DNA of 64,000 nt, taken from NCBI RefSeq assembly GCF_031450785.1, contig NZ_JARTWB010000003.1:1-64000 (forward strand). The letters are read 5' to 3'. Source of the DNA: Caballeronia sp. LZ062 (lineage in GTDB: Bacteria; Pseudomonadota; Gammaproteobacteria; Burkholderiales; Burkholderiaceae). The notes under the pieces are model-generated. The model made no database searches. It was given only the letters and a program-made list of their open reading frames with translations, and had not been told where the DNA came from. Below are positions 1 to 8,535 of the stretch, one piece after another. Every line of letters starts with the position of its first letter. Within the stretch, counting starts at the first letter, position 1. The position numbers and the translations under genes are program-made.

Positions 1-200
1 CTGAAACTTATGACGTCATCGGGGAACGCACGCCGCGCGCAGATCTCATCCTTGTGATTCATCGCAAGAATGGCGAGCGCGTCGAAGTGCCCGTGACGTG
101 CCGTCTGGACACTGCGGAAGAGGCATCGATCTATGAAGCGGGCGGCGTGCTGCAACGCTTCGCTCAAGACTTCCTGGAATCGTCGAAGGCAGCGGCCTGA
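1..200 (+). CDS. acnD: AcnD, Fe/S-dependent 2-methylisocitrate dehydratase, C-terminal end (partial)
   Basis: Only the last 65 codons are inside the window (reading frame begins at base 3, stop TGA at 198-200). The fragment reads ETYDVIGERTPRADLILVI and ends in ASIYEAGGVLQRFAQDFLES, the pattern of the aconitase swivel-domain end. AcnD dehydrates 2-methylcitrate in the 2-methylcitrate cycle for propionate breakdown. The assignment rests mainly on context: prpF follows after 23 bases, and acnD-prpF is the standard pair that replaces prpD in many proteobacteria. Another aconitase is possible but unlikely with this neighbour. Confidence 0.85.
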   Translation, partial: ETYDVIGERTPRADLILVIHRKNGERVEVPVTCRLDTAEEASIYEAGGVLQRFAQDFLESSKAAA

Positions 201-223
201 CAGTCAACAAGGATACGATTCAC

Positions 224-1414
224 ATGGCACACGCACCTCAGATCAAGATCGCCGCCACCTACATGCGTGGCGGCACCAGCAAGGGCGTCTTCTTTCGCCT
301 AGACGATTTGCCGGAGTCGGCGCGCGTCGCAGGACCCGCGCGCGATGCGCTCTTCTTGCGCGTCATCGGCAGCCCCGATCCCTACGGCAAGCAGATCGAC
401 GGCATGGGCGGCGCGACATCGAGCACGAGCAAGACGGTCATCGTCTCGAAGAGCACGCGGCCTGATCACGATGTCGATTATCTCTTCGGGCAAGTTGCAA
501 TCGACAGGCCCTTCGTCGACTGGAGCGGCAATTGCGGCAATCTCTCGGCGGCGGTCGGACCGTTTGCTATCGCGAGCGGCCTCGTTGACCCAGAGCGCGT
601 GCCGGATAACGGCATCGCAATCGTACGCATCTGGCAGGCGAACATCGGCAAGACGATCATCGCGCATGTGCCGATCACCCATGGCGCCGTGCAGGAAACC
701 GGCGACTTCGAACTGGACGGCGTGACGTTCCCCGCCGCCGAAGTGCAGCTCGAATTCCTCGATCCCGCTGCGGAGGAAGAAGGCGCGCAAGGCGCCATGT
801 TTCCGACGGGCAATGTCGTCGATGATCTCGAAGTGCCGGGCATCGGCACCTTCAAGGCCACGATGATCAACGCGGGCATTCCGACCATCTTCCTGAACGC
901 AGAAGATATCGGCTACAAGGGAACGGAGTTGCAGGACGCGATCAACGGCGATAACGCGGCGTTGACGCGCTTCGAAACCATTCGCGCCTATGGCGCGTTG
1001 CGCATGGGTCTCATCGAGAAGCTCGATGACATTACCAAGCGTCAGCATACGCCCAAGATCGCGTTCGTCGCGCGTCCGGCCGAATACGTCGCGTCGAGCG
1101 GCAAGCGCATCGGTGCGGAAGATGTCGATGTGCTCGTGCGCGCCATGTCGATGGGCAAGCTGCACCACGCGATGATGGGCACGGCGGCTGTTGCCATCGG
1201 CACGGCGGCGGCGATTCCCGGCACGCTCGTCAATCTCGCTGCAGGTGGCGGCGCGCGTCAATCGGTGCGCTTCGGACATCCGTCGGGCACGCTGCGCGTC
1301 GGCGCGGAAGCGGTCGAAGCGAACGGCCGATGGACCGTCACGAAGGCCATCATGAGCCGCAGCGCGCGCGTGCTGTTCGAGGGATTCGTCCGCGTGCCCG
1401 ATCCCACGGCTTGA
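224..1414 (+). CDS. prpF: PrpF, 2-methylaconitate cis-trans isomerase
   Basis: A 396-residue protein of full family length. It opens with IAATYMRGGTSKGVFF and carries the GGATSSTSKTVIVS and GNCGNLSAAVGPFAI segments that line the active site of PrpF, a diaminopimelate-epimerase-fold isomerase. In cells that use AcnD, PrpF converts the trans-2-methylaconitate made by AcnD into the cis isomer used by the next hydratase. It sits 23 bases after acnD and is the last gene of that operon; a strong hairpin at 1430-1453 follows the stop. The ATG at 224 starts the conserved N-terminus; no strong Shine-Dalgarno was seen, so translational coupling to acnD is likely. Confidence 0.93.
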   Translation: MAHAPQIKIAATYMRGGTSKGVFFRLDDLPESARVAGPARDALFLRVIGSPDPYGKQIDGMGGATSSTSKTVIVSKSTRPDHDVDYLFGQVAIDRPFVDWSGNCGNLSAAVGPFAIASGLVDPERVPDNGIAIVRIWQANIGKTIIAHVPITHGAVQETGDFELDGVTFPAAEVQLEFLDPAAEEEGAQGAMFPTGNVVDDLEVPGIGTFKATMINAGIPTIFLNAEDIGYKGTELQDAINGDNAALTRFETIRAYGALRMGLIEKLDDITKRQHTPKIAFVARPAEYVASSGKRIGAEDVDVLVRAMSMGKLHHAMMGTAAVAIGTAAAIPGTLVNLAAGGGARQSVRFGHPSGTLRVGAEAVEANGRWTVTKAIMSRSARVLFEGFVRVPDPTA

Positions 1415-1429
1415 TTTATTAGGCACTCA

Positions 1430-1453
1430 CGAGAGGCGGCAGACCGCCTCTCG
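1430..1453. terminator. Hairpin between convergent prpF and SDR genes
   Basis: Perfect 10-bp inverted repeat (CGAGAGGCGG, loop CAGA, CCGCCTCTCG) starting 16 bases after the prpF stop and ending 7 bases before the SDR stop. No T-run follows on either strand, so it is a candidate bidirectional 3'-end hairpin rather than a classical intrinsic terminator. Confidence 0.5.
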
Positions 1454-1459
1454 CTGGGA

Positions 1460-2206
1460 TTAACGCAGGCCGCCGCTCGCCACGATGCTTTCGCCCGTCA
1501 GCCAGCGTGCGTCGTCCGATGCGAGGAACACGGCAACCGACGCAATATCGTCCGGATTGCCCAGCCGGCCGAGCGGCGTCTGTGCGACGATGCCCGTTTC
1601 CATCTCCGAGCCGATGATGCCCGCCGTGTGCGTGCCTTCCGTCACGACCATGCCGGGGTTGATCGAATTCACGCGGATCTTTCTGGCGCCGAGTTCGCGC
1701 GCCAGCACGCCGGTAATCGCGTCGACAGCGCCTTTTGTGCCGCTATAGACGGCGCTCGCCGGCGGCGTAATGCGGCTCACCACCGAACTTACATTGATGA
1801 TGCTGGCGCCCTCGCCAAGATGCTTCGAAGCGGCCTGCGTCACGAGCAACACGCCGAGCACGTTCACATTGAACTGCTTATGGAAATGTTCTTCCGTGAT
1901 TTCCTCGATGGGCGAAAACTCGTAAATGCCCGAGTTGTTCACGACGATATCGAGCCGGCCATACGTTTCCACCGCTGCATTCACGATACCTTGCGCGTCG
2001 GCGGCCTTCGATACGTCGCCGCCCACTGCGATCGCCTTGCCGTTAGCCGCGACGATGTCGGCCACCACTGCATCCGCGCCGTTCCTGCTGCTTGAGTAGT
2101 TCACCACGACCGCCGCGCCTTCTGCCGCGAGCGCACGGGCGATGGCGGCGCCGATACCCTTCGATGCGCCCGTGACGACAGCTACTTTGCCTGAGAGCTT
2201 GCTCAT
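1460..2206 (-). CDS. SDR family NAD(P)-dependent oxidoreductase
   Basis: A 248-residue classical short-chain dehydrogenase. It has the TGASKGIG dinucleotide-binding glycine motif near residue 12, an NNSG motif in place of NNAG, INVSS for the catalytic serine region, YSGTK (YxxxK) for catalysis and a C-terminal LTGESIVASGG. The start at 2206 (MSKLSGKVAVV) is preceded by AAGGAA at good spacing; the frame stays open upstream but that extension does not look like protein. Substrate cannot be read from the sequence; 3-oxoacyl-ACP reductase-like and glucose-dehydrogenase-like members share this layout. It lies downstream of the LysR gene on the same strand with a 253-base gap, so co-transcription is possible but not shown. 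Confidence 0.9.
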   Translation of the reverse strand: MSKLSGKVAVVTGASKGIGAAIARALAAEGAAVVVNYSSSRNGADAVVADIVAANGKAIAVGGDVSKAADAQGIVNAAVETYGRLDIVVNNSGIYEFSPIEEITEEHFHKQFNVNVLGVLLVTQAASKHLGEGASIINVSSVVSRITPPASAVYSGTKGAVDAITGVLARELGARKIRVNSINPGMVVTEGTHTAGIIGSEMETGIVAQTPLGRLGNPDDIASVAVFLASDDARWLTGESIVASGGLR

Positions 2207-2459
2207 GATCGTTTCCTTGGAATATTGAATACCACGAAGAGGAAGTCGGCGACCGGCTGAACGCGCCGAAGCGCCACGTCGCCAATGTAGACACCTCGCC
2301 CTTCGCGATAAAGCGGCCCAAAACGAATTGACTGGCTGGAAACGATGAACAATGTATGCAAAAGACCAGAAGCGGTCAGGTGGCGGACGAACGGGCGGAC
2401 GCTCGATCGCTTCGGCGCACGGATGTTTTTCGCCGGCCCACGCTGACCGGCGCGGCAAG

Positions 2460-3374
2460 CTACGGCGCGGCGAACATGTCGACCAGTTGTTCGCGCAGCC
2501 ACCGGTGCGCGGGCAGCGTTTCGTTGCGCTGATGCCAGAACAGGCTGATGACGCGATCCGGCGCTTCAAGCGGCGCGCGCACGCTGACAAGTTGGCCGCT
2601 TGCCGCCGCGCGCTCGCACAGATCGCTCGGCAATACGCCAATAAGATCACTCGCGCGGATCATGTCGCATGCAACCGTGTAGTGGTTCACCGTCGCGACG
2701 AGATTGCGCTTCAGTCCCCGTGACGCGAGAAAAGTGTCGAACGTGGGCTGCGTCTGTCCCGCCAGACTGACATCGACGTGAGGCGCGTTCAGGAAGCGCC
2801 GCGTCGTCAGCTTGCCCGCTTCGGCGAGCGGATGGTCGCGTCGCATGATGCATCCATAATCCACGGTCCACAGCGAACGCGAGTGAATATGCGCTGGCGG
2901 CAGGGTCTCGTTCACATACACGCCGATCAGGCAATCGACGCGATTGCCCTCCAGCAGCGCGGGCGCATCGAGCAGAATGTTCGGCACGGTCTGGAAACGG
3001 ACGCCGGGCGCGGATTTGCCGAAGCGCGTGATGAGTCGCGGCATGACGATGCCCGCGACGTAGTCGGACATCGACAGGCTGAAGTTCACGTCGGCGAGAG
3101 CCGGAACGAAGGTCTGCTCGTCGAGCGCGCCGCGGATGCGGCTCAACGAATCGCCGATCGGCCCCCATAGCGCCATCGCACGTTGAGTCGGCGCGACGCC
3201 CGCGCCGTGGCGCACGAAGAGCGGATCGCCGAAAGCCTCGCGCAAACGCCCGAGCGCGTTGCTCACGGCGGGCTGCGTGAGCGACAGCTTGGTCGCGGCG
3301 CGGGTGACGGCGCCCTCGGTCATCAGTGCCTCGAACACTTTGAGAAGGTTGAGGTCCAGCGTCCGGAAGCTCAT
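2460..3374 (-). CDS. LysR family transcriptional regulator
   Basis: A 304-residue protein with an N-terminal winged helix-turn-helix (residues about 5-65: LNLLKVFEALMTEGAVTRAA, LTQPAVSNALGRLRE, GDPLFVRH) and a LysR effector-binding domain that follows. The opening LDLNLLKVF is typical of the NodD/NahR-like branch. It is divergent from the MFS gene at 3494 and the amidohydrolase at 4934, so it most likely controls that uptake/hydrolysis pair. A T-N11-A inverted repeat at 3451-3465 fits a LysR site. The inducer is unknown. Confidence 0.93.
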   Translation of the reverse strand: MSFRTLDLNLLKVFEALMTEGAVTRAATKLSLTQPAVSNALGRLREAFGDPLFVRHGAGVAPTQRAMALWGPIGDSLSRIRGALDEQTFVPALADVNFSLSMSDYVAGIVMPRLITRFGKSAPGVRFQTVPNILLDAPALLEGNRVDCLIGVYVNETLPPAHIHSRSLWTVDYGCIMRRDHPLAEAGKLTTRRFLNAPHVDVSLAGQTQPTFDTFLASRGLKRNLVATVNHYTVACDMIRASDLIGVLPSDLCERAAASGQLVSVRAPLEAPDRVISLFWHQRNETLPAHRWLREQLVDMFAAP

Positions 3375-3450
3375 TGGTCATTCACCACGTCAATGGACAG
3401 GATCACGATTATAAATATGGCTGAAGTCGGCCGCCTCATAGAATGGGCGG

Positions 3451-3465
3451 ATTCAATGTCGGAAT
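3451..3465. promoter_or_regulatory. Candidate LysR operator (ATTC-N7-GAAT)
   Basis: Inverted repeat ATTC-N7-GAAT inside the larger GGATTC-N7-GAATCC (3449-3467), matching the T-N11-A rule for LysR sites. It lies in the divergent gap between the LysR gene and the MFS gene, 28 bases upstream of the preferred GTG start at 3494. It would fall inside the coding region if the upstream ATG at 3443 were used. Confidence 0.45.
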
Positions 3466-3493
3466 CCCATTGTCGCCTTGTCTGGAGAGCCCA

Positions 3494-4891
3494 GTGTCGA
3501 ACGTATCCGCGCGCATCGAACGTCTTCCTTTCGGACGCTTTCACTGGCGACTCTTGATGATGGGCGGCTTCGGCTATGCGTTCGATGCCATGGACGCCGC
3601 CGCCGTCGCCTTCGTGCTGCCTGTGCTGCGGCACGACTGGGCGCTGACCAGCGTGCAGACCGGCGTGCTCGGCAGCGGCAACTTCATCGGCTACTTCTTC
3701 GGCGCGCTGTTCGCAGGCACGCTCGGCGACCTGATCGGGCGGCGCAAGGTGATGATGTATGCGCTGCTGCTCTACAGCATCGCTTCGATTGTCAGCGCGA
3801 TGACCGATTCCTGGCCCACGTTTCTCGCCTCGCGCATCGTCGCGGGGATGGGCACGGGCGCGGAGAGCGCGATCATCGCGCCGTATCTCGCGGAGTTCGT
3901 CGCTAAGCGCTACCGCGGTGTCTTCACTGGCGCGCTCGCGGGCTTCTTTTCGTTCGGTTTCGTGGCGGCGGCGCTGCTCGGCTATTTTGTGGTGCCGGCG
4001 TTCCCGACGGGCTGGCGCACCGTGCTCTTCATCACGGCGTTGCCGGTGGTGATGCTGTTGTGGTGGCGCCGCTCGTTGCCCGAATCGCCACGCTGGCTCG
4101 AAAGCCGCAAGCGTCACGACGACGCCGACCGCGTGCTCGCCGCTATAGAGGCAGATTTCGCGCGCCAAGGCATCGCCCTGCCCGCCGCTGAAGCCGCGCG
4201 TCCGACAGGCGCACTGCCTGCGCCCACCGGCACGCTCGTCGCGAACTTCCGCGCACTCTGGGCCGGCCGCCAGGCACGCATCACCGTGATGACGTGGCTG
4301 ATGTGGCTTTCCATCACGTTCAGCTACTACGCGTTCTTCACATGGATTCCGGGTCTGCTCGTGCAGCACGGCATGAGCATCACGCGCAGCTTCGGCTATT
4401 CACTCGCGATGTACGTCGCGCAGGTGCCGGGTTACTTCACGGCGGCGTGGCTGAACGAACGCATCGGCCGGCAGGCGACCATCGCCTCCTACATGCTGTG
4501 CGGCGGCGCCTGTGCGCTCGGCATGGCCTTCGCGAGCACCAACGGCGAGATCATGCTGGCGGGCATCTGTCTGTCGTTCTTCATGAACGGCACGTATGCC
4601 GGCGTCTACGCGTACACGGCCGAAGTCTTCCCGACCGCAGTGCGCACGACCGGCGCGGGCACGGCATCCGCCATCGGGCGAATCGGCGCGATCGTCTCGC
4701 CGATTCTCGTCGGCTATTTGTATCCAATATCCGGCTTCGCAGGCGTATTCGGCGCGACGACCGTCGTGCTGCTGCTCGGCGCACTCGCGGTGGTGGTGAT
4801 GGGCGTGCCGACGCGCGGGCGCTCGCTCGAAGACATCGCTGCCGGCGAAGCGGAAGCCGTACCTTCCGTGACGCACGCCGCGAAATATTGA
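3494..4891 (+). CDS. MFS transporter, metabolite:H+ symporter type
   Basis: A 12-segment major facilitator protein of about 465 residues. The loop 2-3 signature GDLIGRRKVM follows transmembrane segment 2, PESPRWL closes the first half, and TAEVFPTAVRTTGAG lies in the second half, as in sugar-porter and aromatic-acid/H+ symporter families. A long hydrophilic loop between segments 6 and 7 carries IEADFARQGIALPAAEA. The GTG at 3494 is chosen because GGAGAG precedes it by 5 bases; the ATG at 3443 has no ribosome site and overlaps a likely operator. The amidohydrolase follows with a 42-base gap to its preferred start. The pair looks like import of a substrate that is then hydrolysed in the cytoplasm. 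Confidence 0.9.
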   Translation: MSNVSARIERLPFGRFHWRLLMMGGFGYAFDAMDAAAVAFVLPVLRHDWALTSVQTGVLGSGNFIGYFFGALFAGTLGDLIGRRKVMMYALLLYSIASIVSAMTDSWPTFLASRIVAGMGTGAESAIIAPYLAEFVAKRYRGVFTGALAGFFSFGFVAAALLGYFVVPAFPTGWRTVLFITALPVVMLLWWRRSLPESPRWLESRKRHDDADRVLAAIEADFARQGIALPAAEAARPTGALPAPTGTLVANFRALWAGRQARITVMTWLMWLSITFSYYAFFTWIPGLLVQHGMSITRSFGYSLAMYVAQVPGYFTAAWLNERIGRQATIASYMLCGGACALGMAFASTNGEIMLAGICLSFFMNGTYAGVYAYTAEVFPTAVRTTGAGTASAIGRIGAIVSPILVGYLYPISGFAGVFGATTVVLLLGALAVVVMGVPTRGRSLEDIAAGEAEAVPSVTHAAKY

Positions 4892-4933
4892 ATGCATAAC
4901 GCTGAACGCAAAATTCCAAGGGAGACTGATTCC

Positions 4934-6184
4934 GTGCAAAGCATCCTTTTCCAGAACGCCGCATTGCTCGATCCGGCGCGAGCCGAAGTGCGCGACGCGC
5001 ATCACGTCCTCGTCGAGAACGGCGTCGTGAAGGAGATATCGGATAAGCCGCTGCAGAGCGCGTCGTCGCGTGTCATCGACCTCAAGGGCAAGACGCTGAT
5101 GCCCGGCCTCGTCGACTTACATGTGCACGTGGTCGCGGTGCAACTCAATCTGTCGCAGCAAGTGCACATGCCGAACGTTCTCGTCACGCTGCGTTCGGTG
5201 CCGATCATGCGCGGCATGTTGCGGCGCGGCTTCACCACCGTGCGCGACGCCGGCGGCGCGGGCCATCCGCACAAGATCGCAGTGGAAAGCGGGCTCGCCA
5301 TGGGGCCGCGCCTCTTCGTGGCCGGGCGCGCGCTCAGTCAGACGGGCGGCCACGGCGATATGCGCGCCCGCTCCGACTATGTGGGCGACAGCGCGCCATG
5401 TGGCTGCTGCGTGCGCGTGGGTGCGCTCGCGCGCGTCGCGGACGGCGTGGACGAAGTGCGCCGCGCGGCGCGCGAGGAATTGCAGATGGGCGCCGACCAT
5501 CTGAAGATCATGGCGTCGGGCGGCGTTGCTTCGCCTACCGATCCCGTCGGCGCATACGGCTATGCGGAAGACGAAGTGCGCGCGATCGTCGAGGAAGCGC
5601 GCGCCCGCAAGACCTACGTCATGGCCCACGCCTACACGGCGGATGCGATCGCGCGGGTCGTGCGCTGGGGCGTGCGCACGATTGAGCACGGCAATCTGAT
5701 CGACGCGCCCACCGCCGCGCTCATGGCCGAACACGGCGCCTACGTTGTGCCGACGCTCGTCACGTACGAAGCGTTGGCGTCTGAAGGCGCGCAGTACGGT
5801 CTTGGTGACGAGAGCGTCGCGAAGATCGAAGACGTGCGCGAGGCGGGGCTGCGCTCGCTCGAAATCTATCGCGACGCAGGCGTGAAGATGGGTTTCGGCT
5901 CCGACTTGCTGGGACCTTCGCAGCGGCTGCAAAGCGATGAATTCCGCATACGATCCGAAGTGCTCGGCAATGCAGCGGCACTCGCGGCTGCCACGACGAC
6001 GGCGGCCGAAGTGCTCGGCCTGCCCGGCAAGCTGGGCTGCATTGCGCCCGGCGCGTGGGCCGACATAATCGTGGTCGACGGCAATCCGCTCGAAGACATC
6101 TCCTGCATGCTAGGACAGGGCGAGCGGATTCCGCTGGTCATGAAGGGCGGCGAGATCCAGTTCGACGAACTGGAAGCGCGCTGA
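4934..6184 (+). CDS. Metal-dependent amidohydrolase (imidazolonepropionase/prolidase-like)
   Basis: A 416-residue TIM-barrel amidohydrolase. The metal site reads in order: LHVHV (His63 and His65) after strand 1, HLKIMASGG with the bridging lysine, MAHAYT (His), RTIEHGN (His) and GFGSDLL (Asp). The small beta domain is formed by the N-terminus and the C-terminal GAWADIIVVDGNPLED. This pattern belongs to cyclic-amidase/aryl-dialkylphosphatase/Xaa-Pro dipeptidase-like enzymes. GTG at 4934 is preferred because AAGGGAGA stands just upstream; an in-frame ATG at 4892 lacks a site. It is in one unit with the MFS carrier and opposite the LysR gene. No signal peptide, so cytoplasmic. Confidence 0.9.
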   Translation: MQSILFQNAALLDPARAEVRDAHHVLVENGVVKEISDKPLQSASSRVIDLKGKTLMPGLVDLHVHVVAVQLNLSQQVHMPNVLVTLRSVPIMRGMLRRGFTTVRDAGGAGHPHKIAVESGLAMGPRLFVAGRALSQTGGHGDMRARSDYVGDSAPCGCCVRVGALARVADGVDEVRRAAREELQMGADHLKIMASGGVASPTDPVGAYGYAEDEVRAIVEEARARKTYVMAHAYTADAIARVVRWGVRTIEHGNLIDAPTAALMAEHGAYVVPTLVTYEALASEGAQYGLGDESVAKIEDVREAGLRSLEIYRDAGVKMGFGSDLLGPSQRLQSDEFRIRSEVLGNAAALAAATTTAAEVLGLPGKLGCIAPGAWADIIVVDGNPLEDISCMLGQGERIPLVMKGGEIQFDELEAR

Positions 6185-6194
6185 AGCCGGAGGT

Positions 6195-6749
6195 CTACGA
6201 CTCCGCGCTTTCGTCGTCGACGAGATGGGCGATTTCGTCGACTTCGATGCTTCGACCCAGCCGATTCTTCACGCCCCATCCCCACGCATGAACGTGCGCG
6301 CCCGGCGTCAGATAGTCCGACAGGGCTTCGGCCGCATGCGGCGGCATGCGTAGCGACGTTCCGTCGTCGAGGAACGCGCCGCGCAGTTCGCCTTTCGGGC
6401 CGTGCAGGGCGAGCAGCACTTCGCCCGCGGCTTCCATTTCTCGCTGCTGGATCTCCGGCGGATGATGCTTGCCGCCATGCTCGGGACCTTCATCGACGAT
6501 AGTCCGCCCCGCGTTGGTTGTGACAGCGACGGCCGCCACCATATCCGCGCCGCGCGGCTTGATGCCGCGCACGGTAACGGCATCGCCGACTTTCACGTTG
6601 CGCGTCAGTTGCCTGGAAAGATGCGGCGGCCAATGCACTTGCCGCGAGTCGTCCAATATGAATCCGTCGAGCTCGCCATGTGGGTTCAGCAGAAACCGCG
6701 TCACCGTGCCGCGCGTTTCAGGCAAACAGTCGGGATCGATCCAGTGCAT
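6195..6749 (-). CDS. Hypothetical protein with an internal duplication
   Basis: A 184-residue soluble protein that I do not recognise. It contains two copies of one module: residues about 12-65 (GTVTRFLLNPHGELDGFILDD, then QVHWPPHLS and VKVGDAVTVRGI) and about 108-165 (GEVLLALHGPKGELRGAFLDD, then LRMPPHAAE and LTPGAHVHAWGW). Each module has a glycine turn, an LDD, a PPH and a final beta pair, suggesting two small beta-barrel (OB-like) units. The linker has GGKHHPPEIQQ. No signal peptide or membrane segment. It runs convergently against the amidohydrolase, 10 bases away. Function unknown; nucleotide or ligand binding is a guess from the fold pattern only. Confidence 0.75.
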   Translation of the reverse strand: MHWIDPDCLPETRGTVTRFLLNPHGELDGFILDDSRQVHWPPHLSRQLTRNVKVGDAVTVRGIKPRGADMVAAVAVTTNAGRTIVDEGPEHGGKHHPPEIQQREMEAAGEVLLALHGPKGELRGAFLDDGTSLRMPPHAAEALSDYLTPGAHVHAWGWGVKNRLGRSIEVDEIAHLVDDESAES

Positions 6750-6791
6750 CCGTGCTTCTCCTTTCGATGAGTTTGGTCAATGGCATCTTGC

Positions 6792-6829
6792 GTTTTGCAT
6801 GCCGTCACCATGCATGCGGCATGCAAAAC
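6792..6829. repeat. Perfect hairpin built from the TTTTGCATGC element
   Basis: Two perfect 13-bp arms (GTTTTGCATGCCG at 6792-6804 and its complement at 6817-6829) with a 12-base loop, in the gap between two minus-strand genes. One of the best copies of the ATGCAAAA element found across the window. Confidence 0.7.
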
Positions 6830-6879
6830 ATCTAGCAAGAGCCTCGCCTTACAAGCGAGAAAGCAGGATGTGCAACGTG

Positions 6880-7635
6880 TCAGCCGGCGTCCGAAGACTT
6901 GGTCGACGCCTCTTGCGCCCGCCGCAGACGTTCCCGGCTGTTCGAGAGATGCATGCGCATCGCGGCGCGCGCCGCCTCGGGATCACGACGCTCGATCGCA
7001 TCGTAGATGTCCTCGTGTTCGCGGTTCACGCGATCGAGGTAACTGCCCGGATCGTTGTGCGCGAGCGCAGCCGAATTGACCCGCGTGCGAGGAATGATCG
7101 TATTGCCGAGTTGACTGAGGATGCTGTGGAAGTAGCGGTTGCCCGTCGCCTTCGCCAGTTCCAGATGGAATGCGACGTCCGCGGCAACGGCGTTTTCCGT
7201 GCCGGACGCGATGTGCCGTTCGAATTCATCGAGCGCACGGCGCATCTGCGCGAGGTTCTCATCCGTGCGACGGATCGCGGCGAGGCCCGCAGCCTCCGCC
7301 TCGAGGCTAATGCGCAATTCGAGAATCGCCATGACGTCGCGGATGGTCAGGTCGCCTGCGGCTTCGATCTGGAAGCGGTCATGATCTCCCGCCTCGAGCA
7401 CGAAGGTGCCGATGCCGTGCCGCGTCTGGACGAGCCGCGCTGCCTGCAGCCGCGAAATGGACTCGCGCACGACCGTCCGGCTCACGCCGAGCTGCGCCAT
7501 GATTTCGGATTCTGTCGGCAGCTTGTCGCCGGGCTGCAACGTCCCGCTGCGGATTCGCTCGGACAGTTCGGCGACGACCTCCTCGGTCAGATTGCGGGAA
7601 CGGCGGAGCGCGCCAGTTGCGAGTGCAGGAGCCAT
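6880..7635 (-). CDS. FadR/GntR family transcriptional regulator (FCD domain)
   Basis: A 251-residue regulator. The N-terminal GntR winged helix (residues about 15-80) has IRSGTLQPGDKLPTESE, LGVSRTVVRESISRLQAAR and the wing RHGIGTFV. The C-terminal FCD domain carries the helical ligand pocket, with DVAFHLELAKATGN and REHEDIYDAI supplying the D-x3-H and later histidines that bind a metal in this family. No catabolic gene stands next to it, so it is an orphan in this window; FCD members usually sense carboxylic or sugar acids. Downstream on the same strand is the duplicated hypothetical gene, separated by the 6792-6829 hairpin. Confidence 0.9.
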   Translation of the reverse strand: MAPALATGALRRSRNLTEEVVAELSERIRSGTLQPGDKLPTESEIMAQLGVSRTVVRESISRLQAARLVQTRHGIGTFVLEAGDHDRFQIEAAGDLTIRDVMAILELRISLEAEAAGLAAIRRTDENLAQMRRALDEFERHIASGTENAVAADVAFHLELAKATGNRYFHSILSQLGNTIIPRTRVNSAALAHNDPGSYLDRVNREHEDIYDAIERRDPEAARAAMRMHLSNSRERLRRAQEASTKSSDAG

Positions 7636-8100
7636 TGAGAGAGTGGTCGTAGAGATGCCAACGAACCATTATAGAGGCGCGCACCAGCTTGTACGATGAC
7701 TATCGCAGGCCGGACATGGATCGTCTGCCGCTTCGCCTGTATGCAAAATGCAAGAGTTTGGCGCCATGCATGCCGAAACCACTCATTGAAAGGCCGCGAC
7801 TTGCGGCGTAGTGTTCATGTACCGCATGAAGTGAACGCCGCCCGCCCCGCTCGCCGGAGCGAGGCATCGTCCGTTCTTTGCTCTCGGCTCGCGAATCCCA
7901 TCCGCATCCGTTAGGTTCGCCAGCTTTCGCGCATGGGCGGGCTTTGAGAAATGCGGTCTTCGGCTGTCGTGATGAACGGCAATGTCCGCCGGCTCGGTTC
8001 TCTGCCTTGCTTCTTCTATCACGCGACGGCCGGCGGCCGGCGTCCTTCATCCGACGCGGGCAGGCGATGCGCGGCCAAGCGGTAGTCAAGGAGACGAGCA
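7636..8100. other. Intergenic region, no gene supported
   Basis: 465 bases between the FadR-type gene and the gene at 8101. It holds ATGCAAAATGCAAG at 7741-7754 (a copy of the recurring element) followed by CCATGCATGCC. The right end supplies the AAGGAGA site of the next gene. Open frames here are short, arginine-rich and look like shadows. Confidence 0.6.
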
Positions 8101-8511
8101 ATGATGCGAGAAGTGACGGGTGCGTTCTGCGGCCCGCGCAAGCTGGACGAGGCATTGGAAGACTTGCGCGCCGAGGGCATAGCGGGAGACCGCATCCGGG
8201 TGGCATGCGTTGAGCGCGTCGCCGACATCCAGATGTCGATCGCGCTCAGCGCGAGTTCGCCCACGCAATGGATCACCGCGGAACATGCGGGTTACGCCGC
8301 GTATTTCGACGACTCTTCCCACGACGCTGACTCCGCCGCCGGCATCCTTCCAGACTTACGCGATCGCGACGACGCCTGCGACACAGACAGCATGGGCGCG
8401 ATCACACGCGTCATCGTCCGCATTCGCGATGAATCGGAGTTGCGCGCCGTTTGCGATATCTTCTCGCGCCTCGGAACCGACGACATCGACGCTGATAGCG
8501 CGGCGATCTGA
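8101..8511 (+). CDS. Hypothetical protein, possible general-stress 17M-like domain
   Basis: A 136-residue acidic protein with AAGGAGA six bases before its first ATG. The N-terminus (REVTGAFCGPRKLDEALEDL, then GIAGDRIRVACVE) resembles the beta-alpha-beta opening of YflT/GsiB-17M stress proteins, and the C-terminal part (TRVIVRIRDESELRAVCDIF) would pair as a second beta-alpha unit. The centre is rich in Asp, Ala and Ser. No signal peptide. Monocistronic: the next gene is on the opposite strand. The domain match is by eye and weak. Confidence 0.65.
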   Translation: MMREVTGAFCGPRKLDEALEDLRAEGIAGDRIRVACVERVADIQMSIALSASSPTQWITAEHAGYAAYFDDSSHDADSAAGILPDLRDRDDACDTDSMGAITRVIVRIRDESELRAVCDIFSRLGTDDIDADSAAI

Positions 8512-8535
8512 CTCGCCGCGCCCCACGCGGACTGC

